Positions 51,334 through 61,017 of a stretch of DNA of 64,000 nt are shown in pieces (position 1 is the first letter of the stretch; each line of letters opens with the position of its first letter). The notes beneath the pieces are model-generated. The model was not told the DNA's origin. It ran no database searches and worked only from the letters and a program-made list of their open reading frames with translations. This stretch comes from Mycolicibacterium setense (lineage in GTDB: Bacteria > Actinomycetota > Actinomycetes > Mycobacteriales > Mycobacteriaceae): assembly GCF_000805385.1 (NCBI RefSeq), contig NZ_JTJW01000006.1:124001-188000 (forward strand), written 5' to 3'. A program made the translations under genes and the position numbers.

Positions 51334-53424
51334 ATGGCCAAGAATGTCCGACTCGGCATCATCCGGGCACGACACGACACCAGTAAGCCCTACATTCCCG
51401 ATGCCGCCTGCCTGGCCATGTTCATGACCGGCGAGCACTCCATCTTCAGGTACTGGCAGAACACCACCCGCGGATATCTGGACTTTCTGGATTCGTCGAT
51501 GTTTCCGTGGGTCGACATCGTGCTGGGTGCCGACACCAGCCGGGACACGCAGGCCACCGCGGCCGTCAACGCGCTGCGCGCGGCATTCCCCGATCCGGAC
51601 CCGCTCGCCGGCCTGGAGGGCCTGGTCGTCATCACCTACCCCGCGAACAGTGGATTCGACGGCGGTACCACGGGCGTCGCCGGTCTACCGGTCGCTGTCC
51701 TGCCTGTGATGAGCAGCGACCACACCTTCATGTGTCACGAGGTGGGCCACGTGCTGGGTTTCGACCACACCTTCGGGCTCGACAACAACGGCACGGACTG
51801 GGATCCGAACGATGCCACGATCATCGTCGGACCCGAGTACGGATCGCCGTACGACCTGATGTCCTCGGCCTCGTTCGGCAGTCGCTGGTTGGGTGCCGGG
51901 CCGACGTACTCGGCCAACCCGACGTTCGTCGGGCCCAACATCGCCAACTGGCCGAATGCCGCGGCGTTCTCGATGGGTCCGCACCTGTCGCGGGCGAATC
52001 TGCACCTGAAGATGCCCGGGGCGCTGGCCGGGCGCGTCATCGAGCGTCCCTTCCCGCAGCCCGGCGCCACCGTCACCGCGAATATCGTGCCCGCATCCGC
52101 GTCCTCCGGTAACTGTGCGCTGATTCTCCAACCGCCGGGCGAGCCGGCCAACGGCACCGGGCGGGTGTACGTGGAATACCGGATACGGGACGGGTGGGAT
52201 GCCGGGATGGATCCGGTGGGTCCGGACGTGGCGCGTGAAGGCGTGGTGGTTCACTCCCTGGTTGACCAGCCAAATGTGGGCGTGTGCGCGTGGTACCGCG
52301 GTTGTATTCCATCGGTATCGATGGATCGCGATCTCGCGGTGGCGACGACGTCGCTGGTGGTGCGCGTCGACGCGGTGGGCCCGAACGGCGATTGGGTGGA
52401 TCTGGCTGTCACGGTCGGGGCCGGTCGCGCCGTCGAGATCGTGCCCGGATACCACTCCGACGACATGGTCGGAGTCGTGGGCGAGCTGCGGGAGGGCACT
52501 ACGCCGTGCGGCGACATCATTCGGGAGGGCAGCTTCGCGACGGCGACGACTACCCAATTCGGATTGCGAACGGCCGGTTTCGGCGGCGGCGGTGAGCCCG
52601 GCGCAGCACCGCCCACCGCGGCCTGGACTGTCGGCGGTATACCCGTGAGCGGCACGGGCGGAAAGATCGATGTTCCCGTCGGGGACGTCACCTTCGAACT
52701 GGAATACACGATCGACCCGCTGGTGTTCGAACTCGGGCTGACGTCGCGGGGCGGGGAACGTTACGAGACCCCGGTCACCGTGACCGTTACCGGCGAAGGG
52801 ACGACGGCCACCACGAGTACGACGTTCAGCGCGCTGGGCTGGTTCGACGGAATCCATCCGGACGACATCGGCATACTCAGTAACTGCCTGCGCCGAATCA
52901 TCGACAAGTACCGGGTGGTGGTAGCGCCTCCGTTCCGTAAACCCAGCCCGGACCCGCCGTGGGACACGCCACTGCTCCGGCGCCGGCGCGACGTGGTGTG
53001 GTTCGACAAGGCAGTCAGGCTCATCCGTCAATTGCCCGGTCTGGTTGTCGAGGGCCGCACGGCATTGATGCAGCTCGTGGAGCTCCAGGTTCAGCCCGTC
53101 CCCACCATGCTGGAGCGGTTGGACGTGATCGGCGTGGACTACAGCGTCTCAGCGGCCGACATCACCGACTGGCTGAACAACCCGGAGTTCACTCCCTACC
53201 CGGCGCTGGCCGACTCGCTGCTGAATTTGTTTGACGGGAAGCATCTTCGACGTCCGGTGTACCTCGACGTGATCGCGTTCAACTACGAGAGCTCGCCCGG
53301 CAACCCCTCGCCGCGCCGAGTGGATGACGTCGACGCCGGTGTGCTCAAAGCCGCCGTCGTCGAAGGCTCGAACAATCGCTATGGCGAGGCGGTGTCGAAC
53401 TTCCAGGAGCTGCTGGCACCGTGA
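51334..53424 (+). CDS. Large metzincin-like zinc metalloprotease, no signal peptide
   Basis: A 696-residue protein with an extended zinc motif H135-E-V-G-H139-V-L-G-F-D-H145 (H-E-x2-H-x2-G-x2-H) and a possible Met-turn in SPYDLMSSASF (Met about 176), as in metzincins. An open metal site near the N-terminus is followed by beta-rich, Ig-like sequence (about 220-500) and a helical C-terminal region. No signal peptide or anchor is visible after the ATG, which has AGGACA upstream. I recognise no closer family. It is a single gene between the hydrolase and the acyl-CoA ligase. Confidence 0.7.
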   Translation: MAKNVRLGIIRARHDTSKPYIPDAACLAMFMTGEHSIFRYWQNTTRGYLDFLDSSMFPWVDIVLGADTSRDTQATAAVNALRAAFPDPDPLAGLEGLVVITYPANSGFDGGTTGVAGLPVAVLPVMSSDHTFMCHEVGHVLGFDHTFGLDNNGTDWDPNDATIIVGPEYGSPYDLMSSASFGSRWLGAGPTYSANPTFVGPNIANWPNAAAFSMGPHLSRANLHLKMPGALAGRVIERPFPQPGATVTANIVPASASSGNCALILQPPGEPANGTGRVYVEYRIRDGWDAGMDPVGPDVAREGVVVHSLVDQPNVGVCAWYRGCIPSVSMDRDLAVATTSLVVRVDAVGPNGDWVDLAVTVGAGRAVEIVPGYHSDDMVGVVGELREGTTPCGDIIREGSFATATTTQFGLRTAGFGGGGEPGAAPPTAAWTVGGIPVSGTGGKIDVPVGDVTFELEYTIDPLVFELGLTSRGGERYETPVTVTVTGEGTTATTSTTFSALGWFDGIHPDDIGILSNCLRRIIDKYRVVVAPPFRKPSPDPPWDTPLLRRRRDVVWFDKAVRLIRQLPGLVVEGRTALMQLVELQVQPVPTMLERLDVIGVDYSVSAADITDWLNNPEFTPYPALADSLLNLFDGKHLRRPVYLDVIAFNYESSPGNPSPRRVDDVDAGVLKAAVVEGSNNRYGEAVSNFQELLAP

Positions 53425-53448
53425 TCGGAGCAGGGCACCGGGACGCCG

Positions 53449-54927
53449 CTAAGTGTCCGGAGAAAATAATGCCGCGACGTCTCCCGGCCGCACCTTGAGA
53501 GCGGCGTTGCGGGGAAGCGCGTCCACGACCGCCACGGCCACCGGCACGTGATGGCTCGGAAGCGCCTCCCGCACCAGATCTTTCAATTCTGTTTCGGTGG
53601 GCGTGACGGCATCCCGGCGCAGCTCGACCGCGGCGAACGGAACGGCGCCGAGGCGGACGTCGGGCACGCCGACGACGCAGGCGTCGAGCACGCTGGGATG
53701 TGAGATCAACACCCGCCGAACGGTTTCCGGTAGGATCTTGAAGCCGCCGCGGTTGATGGCGCCGTCGCCACGCCCGTGCAGGGTGACGAATCCGTCGTCG
53801 TCGATGGACGCCAGGTCGGTCGTGCGCACCCAATCCGGCCCGATGGCCTCCACACGGGCTTCGAGCAGCCCGATGGCGCCGGTGGGAGTCTGGGCGCCGG
53901 TGTCGGGGTCGACGATGCGGACGCGTACGCCCGGCAGCGGCCGTCCCACGCTGTCGGGTTTCGCTGCGCCGTACCGGCTGTACAACTCGGGTGTCCAACT
54001 GCATACGGACCCGGCGAATTCTGTTGCACCGTAGGCCCACAACAGTGGTATCCCGTAACGATCCTCGAACTCGGCCCGCAACTCGGGCTCCAGAGGCCCG
54101 GACCCGCCAGAGAGGCCTTCCAGCGACGCCAGGTCCTCCGCAGGGACGTCGGCCTGCAACAGCATCCGCAGGATCGCCGGTTGCACGCCTGCCCGGGTGA
54201 TCCGGTAGGTCTTGATCGCCTGGACCCACTCGTCGACGCTGAACTTCTCCAGCAGCACCATGCGCTTGCCGGAGCACGGCGCGGCCAGCAGCTGGCAGAC
54301 ACCGATGCTGCCGAACGGCCAGTACACGAGGGCAGGCGGCGTGTCGGGGCCCACCTCCTCGGTGCCCGCGCCGATCGTCATGCTCAGCACCGTGTGAGCG
54401 AGCACGTTGGTGGCCACCGGGATTCGCTTGGGGGGTCCGGTGGTGCCACTGGTCAGTATGTGCAGGCCCGACTGTTCCAGTGCACGGTCGTGGCTGCTTC
54501 CCGGTTGCCGTGCTGCGGTCACGCCGACCGCGAGCGGATCGCCCGACAGTGAGAGACCGGCCGATCCCGCTGATGCCACCGCGGCGTGCAGCTCGGGTGT
54601 CCAGTCATCGGTGTCGGCGACAATCGCCGGCAGGGCGAGGTTTTCGGCGTCCCGGGCGATCGCGGTCGCGGATTGGTACGAGTAGATCATCACCACCGGG
54701 CGCCGTGTCGCGATGAACCCGAGGATGGTCGCGGCGTGGGCCACCCGGTTGCGCACCACGATGCCGACGGGCTCGTCAGGTCCGACGCCGGCATCCGTCA
54801 AGGCGACCGAGACCCGCTCGATGAATCGCGTGATCTCATTGCCCGTGTACCACTTTCGGGCGAACTCGATGAACGGACGGTCGCCGTAGGCCTCCAGTCC
54901 GGCCGCCAGGTTGTCGGCGAAGTCCAT
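53449..54927 (-). CDS. Acyl-CoA ligase (AMP-forming)
   Basis: A 492-residue adenylate-forming enzyme. Motifs are LHILTSGTTGPPKRIPVATN, LWAYGATEFAGSV, RTTDLASIDDDGFVTLHGRG and the hinge GDGAINRGGFKILPETV. The catalytic Lys is in RNAALKVRPGD. The substrate is unknown. It is the last gene of a leftward run with an SDR and an acyl-CoA dehydrogenase. Confidence 0.87.
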   Translation of the reverse strand: MDFADNLAAGLEAYGDRPFIEFARKWYTGNEITRFIERVSVALTDAGVGPDEPVGIVVRNRVAHAATILGFIATRRPVVMIYSYQSATAIARDAENLALPAIVADTDDWTPELHAAVASAGSAGLSLSGDPLAVGVTAARQPGSSHDRALEQSGLHILTSGTTGPPKRIPVATNVLAHTVLSMTIGAGTEEVGPDTPPALVYWPFGSIGVCQLLAAPCSGKRMVLLEKFSVDEWVQAIKTYRITRAGVQPAILRMLLQADVPAEDLASLEGLSGGSGPLEPELRAEFEDRYGIPLLWAYGATEFAGSVCSWTPELYSRYGAAKPDSVGRPLPGVRVRIVDPDTGAQTPTGAIGLLEARVEAIGPDWVRTTDLASIDDDGFVTLHGRGDGAINRGGFKILPETVRRVLISHPSVLDACVVGVPDVRLGAVPFAAVELRRDAVTPTETELKDLVREALPSHHVPVAVAVVDALPRNAALKVRPGDVAALFSPDT

Positions 54928-54934
54928 CGCGCAG

Positions 54935-55756
54935 TCAGTACTGCGAGGACCCGAGATCGACTGAGATCGCCGAAGCGGTAATGCATTTGGATTCGTCGGA
55001 TGCCAGCCAGCAGACCGTGTCGGCGATGTCCTCGGCGGTGCTGATGTACGGCGGCATCATCGGGGTGCCCATGTGGGCCAGCTGCGGGTTGGTGTCGCCG
55101 GCGCGTTGCAGCGCACCGATCATGTCGCCCGTGCCCATGTCGGTGGCCACCGGTCCGGGGTGCAGGCTGTTGACCCGGATCGAGTGGGGCCCGAGTTCGG
55201 CGGCAAAGGCGCGGGCCATGCCCGTTACCGCGTGCTTGCTGGCCGTGTAGTGAATCATGAAGGGCTGCATGCTTATTCCTGCTGCCGAGCTGATCAGGAT
55301 GACCGACCCGCCGTTGCCGCCGTCGATGATGTGCTGGGCGCCGGCCATCACGGCGTTCCAGGTTCCGGTGACATTGATGTCGAGGACGTCGCGGAAGTCT
55401 TCGGGAGAGATCTGGTTCCAGGCCTGCGGCGCCGAAACGCCGGCGTTGGCCACGATGACGTCGAGGCCACCGAACTCGGCTACGCCGGTATCGACGGCGG
55501 CGGTCAGGGCGCCCAGGTCACGGGTGTCGGCGACGACGGCGTGGATGCGACGGCCGGTCTTCTCCACCAGGCGCACGGTCTCGTCGAGATCCTCCGGGGT
55601 GGCCGGGTTGTACGGCACGCACGATGGCAATGGCCCGGCGATGTCGACGGCGATGATGTCGGCGCCCTCGTCGGCCAGCTTGACCGCGTGTGCGCGGCCC
55701 TGACCGCGCGCTGCTCCGGTGATGAATGCAACCTTGCCGGACAACCGGTCAGCCAT
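54935..55756 (-). CDS. Mycofactocin-type short-chain dehydrogenase
   Basis: A 273-residue SDR, GKVAFITGAARGQGRAHAVK, with the early insertion (IAGPLPSCVPYNPATPEDLD) and the G-Q-G-R-A-H Rossmann variant that mark mycofactocin-coupled SDRs with non-exchangeable NAD. Catalytic residues lie in LISSAAGISMQ and the Y-x3-K of HYTASKHAVTG. Electrons would pass to mycofactocin rather than free NAD. GGAGCG precedes the ATG. It follows the ligase by 7 bp on the same strand. Confidence 0.85.
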   Translation of the reverse strand: MADRLSGKVAFITGAARGQGRAHAVKLADEGADIIAVDIAGPLPSCVPYNPATPEDLDETVRLVEKTGRRIHAVVADTRDLGALTAAVDTGVAEFGGLDVIVANAGVSAPQAWNQISPEDFRDVLDINVTGTWNAVMAGAQHIIDGGNGGSVILISSAAGISMQPFMIHYTASKHAVTGMARAFAAELGPHSIRVNSLHPGPVATDMGTGDMIGALQRAGDTNPQLAHMGTPMMPPYISTAEDIADTVCWLASDESKCITASAISVDLGSSQY

Positions 55757-55812
55757 ACGCGCTCCTCATATCGTGGACATCACTGTAATGCGTTCGATAG
55801 TAGCGTCGCCGT

Positions 55813-57036
55813 TCAGAGCTGACGCTGGGCGGCCTTGACCAACCCGCCGCCGATAATGAGTCGCTGAATCTCGCTGGTGCCCTCGTAGAGACGCAGCAGC
55901 CGGACCTCCCGGTAGATGCGCTCGACCGGGACCTCACGCATGTAGCCGGTGCCGCCGTGGATCTGTACCGCGAGATCGGCTACGTTGCCTGCCATTTCGG
56001 TGCAGAACAGCTTGGCCGCGGACGGGGCGATGCGACGGTCCTCACCGGACACCCACTTGGCTGCCGCATCACGAACCAGCGCGCGCCCGGCGAGTACGCC
56101 GGTCTGCTGATCGGCGAGCATGGCCTGCACCAGCTGGAAGCTGCCGATCGGCTGGCCGCCCTGGGTGGCCGAGGCGGCGTAGGCGACCGATTCGTCGAGC
56201 GCGCGTTGTGCGGATCCCACTGCGAGTGCCGCGATATGGACCCGGCCGCGCGCAAGGGACGTCATGGCGGCCCGGTACCCGACGTCTTCGCTGCCGCCGA
56301 CCAGTGCGCTGTCGGGGACCCGTACGTCATCGAAGGCGACATCGGCGGTCCAGGCGCCTTCCTGGCCCATCTTGGCGTCTTTGACCCCGACCTGAACACC
56401 CTCGGCGTCAGCGGGCACGAGGAAAACGGCGATCCCCGGACCGGCGTCGTCCGCGGGCCGCGTGCGGGCGAACACGACAAACAGGTTTGCGGTGGGTGCG
56501 TTGGTGATGAACCGCTTCTGACCGGTGATCACCCAGCCCGCGTCATCCGCGGTGTTGATTCCCCGGTCGCTGCGCTCCTGCCCGCCGATGCGAACCGCCT
56601 TGGTGCGCAAGCCGGCCGGGTTGGATCCGGCCCCGGGCTCGGTCAGCGCGAATGAGGCGACGACATCGCCGGAGGCGATGCCTTCCAGCCACCGGGTCTT
56701 CTGCTCATCGGTTCCGAACGCCACCAGCACCTGCCCGGCGATGCCGTTGTTGGTACCGAACATCGACCGCAGGGCCAGCGACGTGTAGCCGAATTCCATT
56801 GCCAGTTCGACATCTTGGGCAAGGTTCAGCCCGAGGCCGCCCCACTGCTGGGGTATCGCGTAACCGAACAGCCCCATGTCCTTGGCTTGCTGGCGCAGGT
56901 CGTCGGGCACCTGGTCGGTGGCCAGGATCTCGTTCTCGCGGGGGACGACGGCGGTGCGGATGAAGCTGCGGGTCTGCGCGAGGATCTCTCCGAAGTCCTC
57001 GTCGCTGACTTCGGTGGTGGCCGCGGTGGTGGACAC
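55813..57036 (-). CDS. Acyl-CoA dehydrogenase
   Basis: A 407-residue FadE protein starting (M)STTAATTEVSDEDFGEILA at a GTG with GGAG upstream; 36 earlier in-frame residues are rejected. It has FALTEPGAGSNPAGLRTKAV, WVITGQKRFITNA, an interrupted Asp-rich loop (GGQERSDRGINTADD), and the base motif RLYEGTSEIQRLII with Glu at about residue 385. It appears catalytically complete, unlike the alpha/beta pairs elsewhere. It lies divergent to the SDR-thiolase operon. Confidence 0.88.
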   Translation of the reverse strand: MSTTAATTEVSDEDFGEILAQTRSFIRTAVVPRENEILATDQVPDDLRQQAKDMGLFGYAIPQQWGGLGLNLAQDVELAMEFGYTSLALRSMFGTNNGIAGQVLVAFGTDEQKTRWLEGIASGDVVASFALTEPGAGSNPAGLRTKAVRIGGQERSDRGINTADDAGWVITGQKRFITNAPTANLFVVFARTRPADDAGPGIAVFLVPADAEGVQVGVKDAKMGQEGAWTADVAFDDVRVPDSALVGGSEDVGYRAAMTSLARGRVHIAALAVGSAQRALDESVAYAASATQGGQPIGSFQLVQAMLADQQTGVLAGRALVRDAAAKWVSGEDRRIAPSAAKLFCTEMAGNVADLAVQIHGGTGYMREVPVERIYREVRLLRLYEGTSEIQRLIIGGGLVKAAQRQL

Positions 57037-57104
57037 AGGGCAGCTCCGTTTCTTCGCATGAGATCCGTGGGGATGGCCCGCGTTGGGGCGACTGCTTGCC
57101 AATA

Positions 57105-57121
57105 TCGTATATGAAATATGA
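57105..57121. promoter_or_regulatory. Candidate GntR operator in the divergent promoter
   Basis: TCGTATATGAAATATGA is an imperfect 17-bp dyad (12 of 16 symmetric positions pair) in the 129-bp gap between the acyl-CoA dehydrogenase and the SDR-led operon that encodes a GntR regulator. It is strikingly AT-rich for this region; it may also include promoter -10 elements. Confidence 0.4.
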
Positions 57122-57165
57122 TCTGGGTCGGACAGAGCCCTCACGATCGGAAGTTAGGTGATCAG

Positions 57166-57906
57166 GTGTCGTTGCTGAGCGGTCGGACTGCAGTGGTGAC
57201 GGGCGGTGCCCAAGGTCTTGGCCTGGCCATCGCCAGACGCTTCATCGACGAGGGTGCCCAGGTGGTGCTCGGCGATGTCAACCTGGAGGCCACCGAGGCG
57301 GCGGCCCAGGAACTCGGCGGTCCCGAGGTTGCCACCGCGGTCCGTTGTGACGTGACGTCCTCGGCTGAGGTCGAGGCGCTCGTGCAGGCCGCCGTCGAGC
57401 ACTTCGGCGGGCTGGACATCATGGTCAACAACGCCGGGATCACCCGGGACGCCACCCTGCGCAAGATGACCGAGGAGCAGTTCGATCAGGTCATCGCGGT
57501 GCATCTGAAGGGCACCTGGAACGGCACCAAGTCGGCTGCGGCGATCATGCGGGAGAACAAGCGCGGGGCCATCGTGAACATGTCCTCGATCTCGGGCAAG
57601 GTCGGCCTGGTCGGTCAGACCAACTATTCGGCGGCCAAGGCCGGCATCGTCGGCATGACCAAGGCCTCGGCCAAGGAACTCGCGCACCTCGGGGTGCGGG
57701 TCAACGCCATCCAGCCGGGGCTGATCCGCTCGGCGATGACAGAGGCCATGCCGCAACGTATTTGGGATCAGAAGCTGGCCGAGATCCCGATGGGACGCGC
57801 TGGTGAACCCGACGAGGTGGCCAAGGTCGCGCTGTTCCTGGCCAGCGACCTGTCGTCGTACATGACCGGCACGGTGCTCGAGGTGACCGGCGGTCGGCAC
57901 GTATGA
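57166..57906 (+). CDS. Short-chain dehydrogenase (3-oxoacyl reductase type)
   Basis: A 246-residue FabG-like SDR. The GTG at 57166 follows AGGTGA. It has [41 protein letters not shown] and [12 protein letters not shown], with the N-S-Y-K catalytic set. An Asp after strand 2 ([12 protein letters not shown]) favours NAD, consistent with oxidising a 3-hydroxyacyl-CoA. Its stop overlaps the thiolase start, forming a beta-oxidation operon. Confidence 0.87.
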   Translation: MSLLSGRTAVVTGGAQGLGLAIARRFIDEGAQVVLGDVNLEATEAAAQELGGPEVATAVRCDVTSSAEVEALVQAAVEHFGGLDIMVNNAGITRDATLRKMTEEQFDQVIAVHLKGTWNGTKSAAAIMRENKRGAIVNMSSISGKVGLVGQTNYSAAKAGIVGMTKASAKELAHLGVRVNAIQPGLIRSAMTEAMPQRIWDQKLAEIPMGRAGEPDEVAKVALFLASDLSSYMTGTVLEVTGGRHV

Positions 57907-59135
57907 GTACCAGTGTGAGTTCCCGCGAGGCGGTCATCTGCGAACCGGTCCGCACCCCGATCGGCCGCTATGGCGGCATGTTTCAATCGCTGACCGCCGT
58001 CGAACTCGGTGTCGCCGCACTCAAGGGGCTGTTTGAACGCACCGGTGTGGCGCCCACAGATGTGGACGATGTCGTTCTGGGCCACTGCTATCCGAACAGT
58101 GAGGCCCCGGCCATCGGCCGGGTGGTGGCTCTCGATGCCGGGTTGCCGGTGACGGTTCCCGGCATGCAGGTGGACCGGCGGTGCGGTTCCGGATTGCAAG
58201 CGGTGATCCAGGCCTGCCTTCAGGTGCGCAGCGGAGACAACGATCTCGTGGTCGCCGGCGGCGCCGAGAGCATGAGCAACGTCGCGTTCTACTCGACCGA
58301 CATGCGGTGGGGCGGCGCTCGCAGCGGCGTCCAGATCCACGACGGGCTCGCACGCGGACGTACCACGGCCGGTGGACAGTTCTATCCGGTGCCGGGCGGA
58401 ATGCTGGAGACCGCCGAGAACCTGCGCCGCGAGTACGGCATCACCCGTGCCGAGCAGGACGAGCTTGCGGTGCGTTCGCATCGCAGCGCCGTGGCGGCCC
58501 AGGAGTCGGGTGTCCTGGCTGAGGAGATCATTCCGGTGACCGTGCGCTCACGCAAAGGCGAGACGGTGATCGATACCGACGAGCACCCGCGTGCCGACAC
58601 CACGGTCGAGGCGCTGGCCAAGCTCAAACCCGTTCTGCTCAAGCAGGATCCGGAGGCCACCGTGACCGCGGGCAACTCCAGCGGCCAGAACGACGCCGCG
58701 TCCATGTGCATCGTGACGACTCCGGAGAAGGCGGCCGAGCTCGGCCTGCGGCCGCTGGTCCGGCTGGTGTCGTGGGGATGCGCGGGCGTCGCACCCAACG
58801 TCATGGGTATCGGTCCGGTGCCTGCCACCGAGGTCGCCTTGGCCAAGGCAGGCCTGCAACTCAGCGAAATCGATCTGATCGAGCTCAACGAGGCGTTCGC
58901 CGCCCAGGCATTGGCCGTGATGAAGGAATGGAAGTTCGGCGAGGCCGACTTCGAACGCACCAACGTGCGGGGATCCGGTATCTCGCTGGGACATCCGGTC
59001 GGGGCGACCGGCGGACGGATGCTCGCCACCCTGGCCCGGGAACTCGATCAACGTCAGGCCCGCTATGGGCTGGAGACCATGTGCATCGGCGGCGGGCAGG
59101 GCCTGGCCGCTGTATTCGAGAGGGTGGCACCGTGA
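57903..59135 (+). CDS. Acetyl-CoA acetyltransferase (thiolase)
   Basis: A 410-residue thiolase with all catalytic motifs: C94 in [27 protein letters not shown], the His in [16 protein letters not shown] and the second Cys in [14 protein letters not shown]. It should cleave 3-ketoacyl-CoA to acyl-CoA and acetyl-CoA. It is coupled upstream to the SDR and downstream to the dehydrogenase by overlapping stop-start codons. Confidence 0.9.
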   Translation: MSTSVSSREAVICEPVRTPIGRYGGMFQSLTAVELGVAALKGLFERTGVAPTDVDDVVLGHCYPNSEAPAIGRVVALDAGLPVTVPGMQVDRRCGSGLQAVIQACLQVRSGDNDLVVAGGAESMSNVAFYSTDMRWGGARSGVQIHDGLARGRTTAGGQFYPVPGGMLETAENLRREYGITRAEQDELAVRSHRSAVAAQESGVLAEEIIPVTVRSRKGETVIDTDEHPRADTTVEALAKLKPVLLKQDPEATVTAGNSSGQNDAASMCIVTTPEKAAELGLRPLVRLVSWGCAGVAPNVMGIGPVPATEVALAKAGLQLSEIDLIELNEAFAAQALAVMKEWKFGEADFERTNVRGSGISLGHPVGATGGRMLATLARELDQRQARYGLETMCIGGGQGLAAVFERVAP

Positions 59136-60325
59136 CCAGACTCGCGCAGACGTTGGGGCTCAGCGAGTTCCAGACCGAGATCGTCACGACCGTGCGGCAA
59201 TTCGTCGACAAGGAAGTGATCCCCACCGCCCAGGAGCTGGAGCACTCCGACACCTACCCGCAGGCCATCGTCGACAAGATGAAAGAGATGGGCCTGTTCG
59301 GGTTGATGATCCCCGAAGAGTACGGCGGGCTCGGCGAATCGCTGCTGACCTATGCGCTGTGCGTCGAGGAACTCGCCCGCGGCTGGATGAGCGTGTCGGG
59401 GGTGATCAACACCCACTTCATCGTCGCCTACATGATCCGCCAGCACGGAACCGATGCCCAGAAGCAGAAGTTCCTGCCGCGCATGGCCACCGGTGAGACA
59501 CGCGGCGCATTCTCGATGTCCGAGCCCGAGTTGGGTTCGGACGTGGCGGCCATCCGGACCCGGGCCAAGAGGCACGACGACGGCACCTACACGATCGACG
59601 GCCAGAAGATGTGGCTCACCAACGGCGGCAGTTCAACCCTGGTGGCCGCGCTGGTCCGCACCGACGAAGGGGCCGACAAGCCGCACCGCAACCTGACCGC
59701 TTTCCTGGTCGAAAAGCCCACCGGCTTCGGTGAAGTCGTTCCCGGGTTGACGATTCCCGGGAAGCTGGACAAGCTCGGATACAAGGGCATCGACACCACA
59801 GAGCTGATCTTCGACGGCTATCGAGCCAGTGCCGACGATGTCCTCGGCGGCGCCACCGGGCAGGGCTTCTTCCAGATGATGGACGGGGTGGAGGTAGGTC
59901 GGGTGAATGTGTCTGCGCGTGCTTGTGGGGTGGGCATCCGCGCCTTCGAGTTGGCGGTGCGTTACGCGCAACAGCGGGAGACCTTCGGCAAGCCGATCGC
60001 CGAACACCAGGCGGTAGCCTTCCAATTAGCCGAGATGGCAACAAAAGTCGAGGCCGCGCACCTGATGATGGTCAACGCCGCCCGACTCAAGGACTCCGGC
60101 GAACGCAACGACGTGGCTGCGGGCATGGCGAAGTATCTTGCCAGTGAGTTCTGTTCCGAGGTCACCCAGCAGAGCTTCCGAATCCACGGCGGCTACGGCT
60201 ATTCCAAGGAGTACGAGATCGAGCGGCTGATGCGCGACGCACCTTTCCTGCTGATCGGTGAGGGCACCAGCGAGATTCAGAAGAACATCATCAGCAAGCG
60301 GCTGTTGTCCGACTATCGGGTCTGA
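59132..60325 (+). CDS. Acyl-CoA dehydrogenase
   Basis: A 397-residue FadE protein starting (M)[20 protein letters not shown] at a GTG overlapping the thiolase stop; a frame extending to 58706 is out-of-phase thiolase sequence. It has SMSEPELGSDVAAIRTRAKR, DGQKMWLTNGGSSTLV, IHGGYGYSKEYEIERLMRDA and IGEGTSEIQKNII (Glu about 377), so the catalytic base is present. It is part of a rightward beta-oxidation operon. Confidence 0.88.
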   Translation: MTRLAQTLGLSEFQTEIVTTVRQFVDKEVIPTAQELEHSDTYPQAIVDKMKEMGLFGLMIPEEYGGLGESLLTYALCVEELARGWMSVSGVINTHFIVAYMIRQHGTDAQKQKFLPRMATGETRGAFSMSEPELGSDVAAIRTRAKRHDDGTYTIDGQKMWLTNGGSSTLVAALVRTDEGADKPHRNLTAFLVEKPTGFGEVVPGLTIPGKLDKLGYKGIDTTELIFDGYRASADDVLGGATGQGFFQMMDGVEVGRVNVSARACGVGIRAFELAVRYAQQRETFGKPIAEHQAVAFQLAEMATKVEAAHLMMVNAARLKDSGERNDVAAGMAKYLASEFCSEVTQQSFRIHGGYGYSKEYEIERLMRDAPFLLIGEGTSEIQKNIISKRLLSDYRV

Positions 60326-60328
60326 ACC

Positions 60329-60997
60329 GTGTCCATACCCGATTTCGCGGCACGGCCGCAGCTGGCCGAGGATGTGGCACGGCTGATCCGGCGGCGGATC
60401 TTCGACGGCACCTACCCGGCGGGCAACTACATCCGGCTCGAGCAGCTGGCCGCCGAGCTGGGTATCAGTGTGACGCCGGTGCGGGAGGCGTTGTTCGGCT
60501 TGCGAGCCGAGGGGCTGCTGACCCAACAGCCCCGGCGCGGGTTCCTGGTGCTGCCCGTCACCCGCCGGGACATCGACGACGTGGCCGGTGTGCAGGCCCA
60601 CATCGGCGGACAGCTGGCGTTGCGGGCCGCCGGCCAGATCAGCGACGCGCAGCTCGATGAACTCGACCGGATCCAGCGGGAGCTGGAAGAGGCGTATGCG
60701 CGCGACGACCATGAGGCCGCGGTCCGGCTCAACCACGCCTTCCATCGTGGCGTCAACCGGGCGGCCGAATCGCCGAAGCTCGCTCAGCTCATGTCCCAGA
60801 TCACCCGTTACGCACTGGAATCGGTCTACCCGACGGTCGAGGGCTGGCCCGAACAGTCCACGCACGACCACCGCCGGGTGCTGGCCGCGCTGCGGGCCCG
60901 CGACGGGGATTCGGCTCGCGATGCCATGGCCGAACATCTGTGTGCGGCGTCCAAGCCGTTGACCGATCACCTCGACCGGTTGGGTGTGTTGGAGTAG
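60329..60997 (+). CDS. GntR-family regulator (FadR/FCD subfamily)
   Basis: A 222-residue regulator starting at a GTG three bases after the dehydrogenase stop. The winged HTH is IRRRIFDGTYPAGNYIRLEQ through SVTPVREALFGLRAEGLL. The C-terminal FCD domain shows metal/ligand His in RLNHAFHRGVNRAA and STHDHRRVLAAL. It is probably autoregulatory for this operon, with an acid or acyl-CoA as ligand. Confidence 0.87.
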   Translation: MSIPDFAARPQLAEDVARLIRRRIFDGTYPAGNYIRLEQLAAELGISVTPVREALFGLRAEGLLTQQPRRGFLVLPVTRRDIDDVAGVQAHIGGQLALRAAGQISDAQLDELDRIQRELEEAYARDDHEAAVRLNHAFHRGVNRAAESPKLAQLMSQITRYALESVYPTVEGWPEQSTHDHRRVLAALRARDGDSARDAMAEHLCAASKPLTDHLDRLGVLE

Positions 60998-61017
60998 CCA
61001 AGAGAAAAAGGTGCGTA

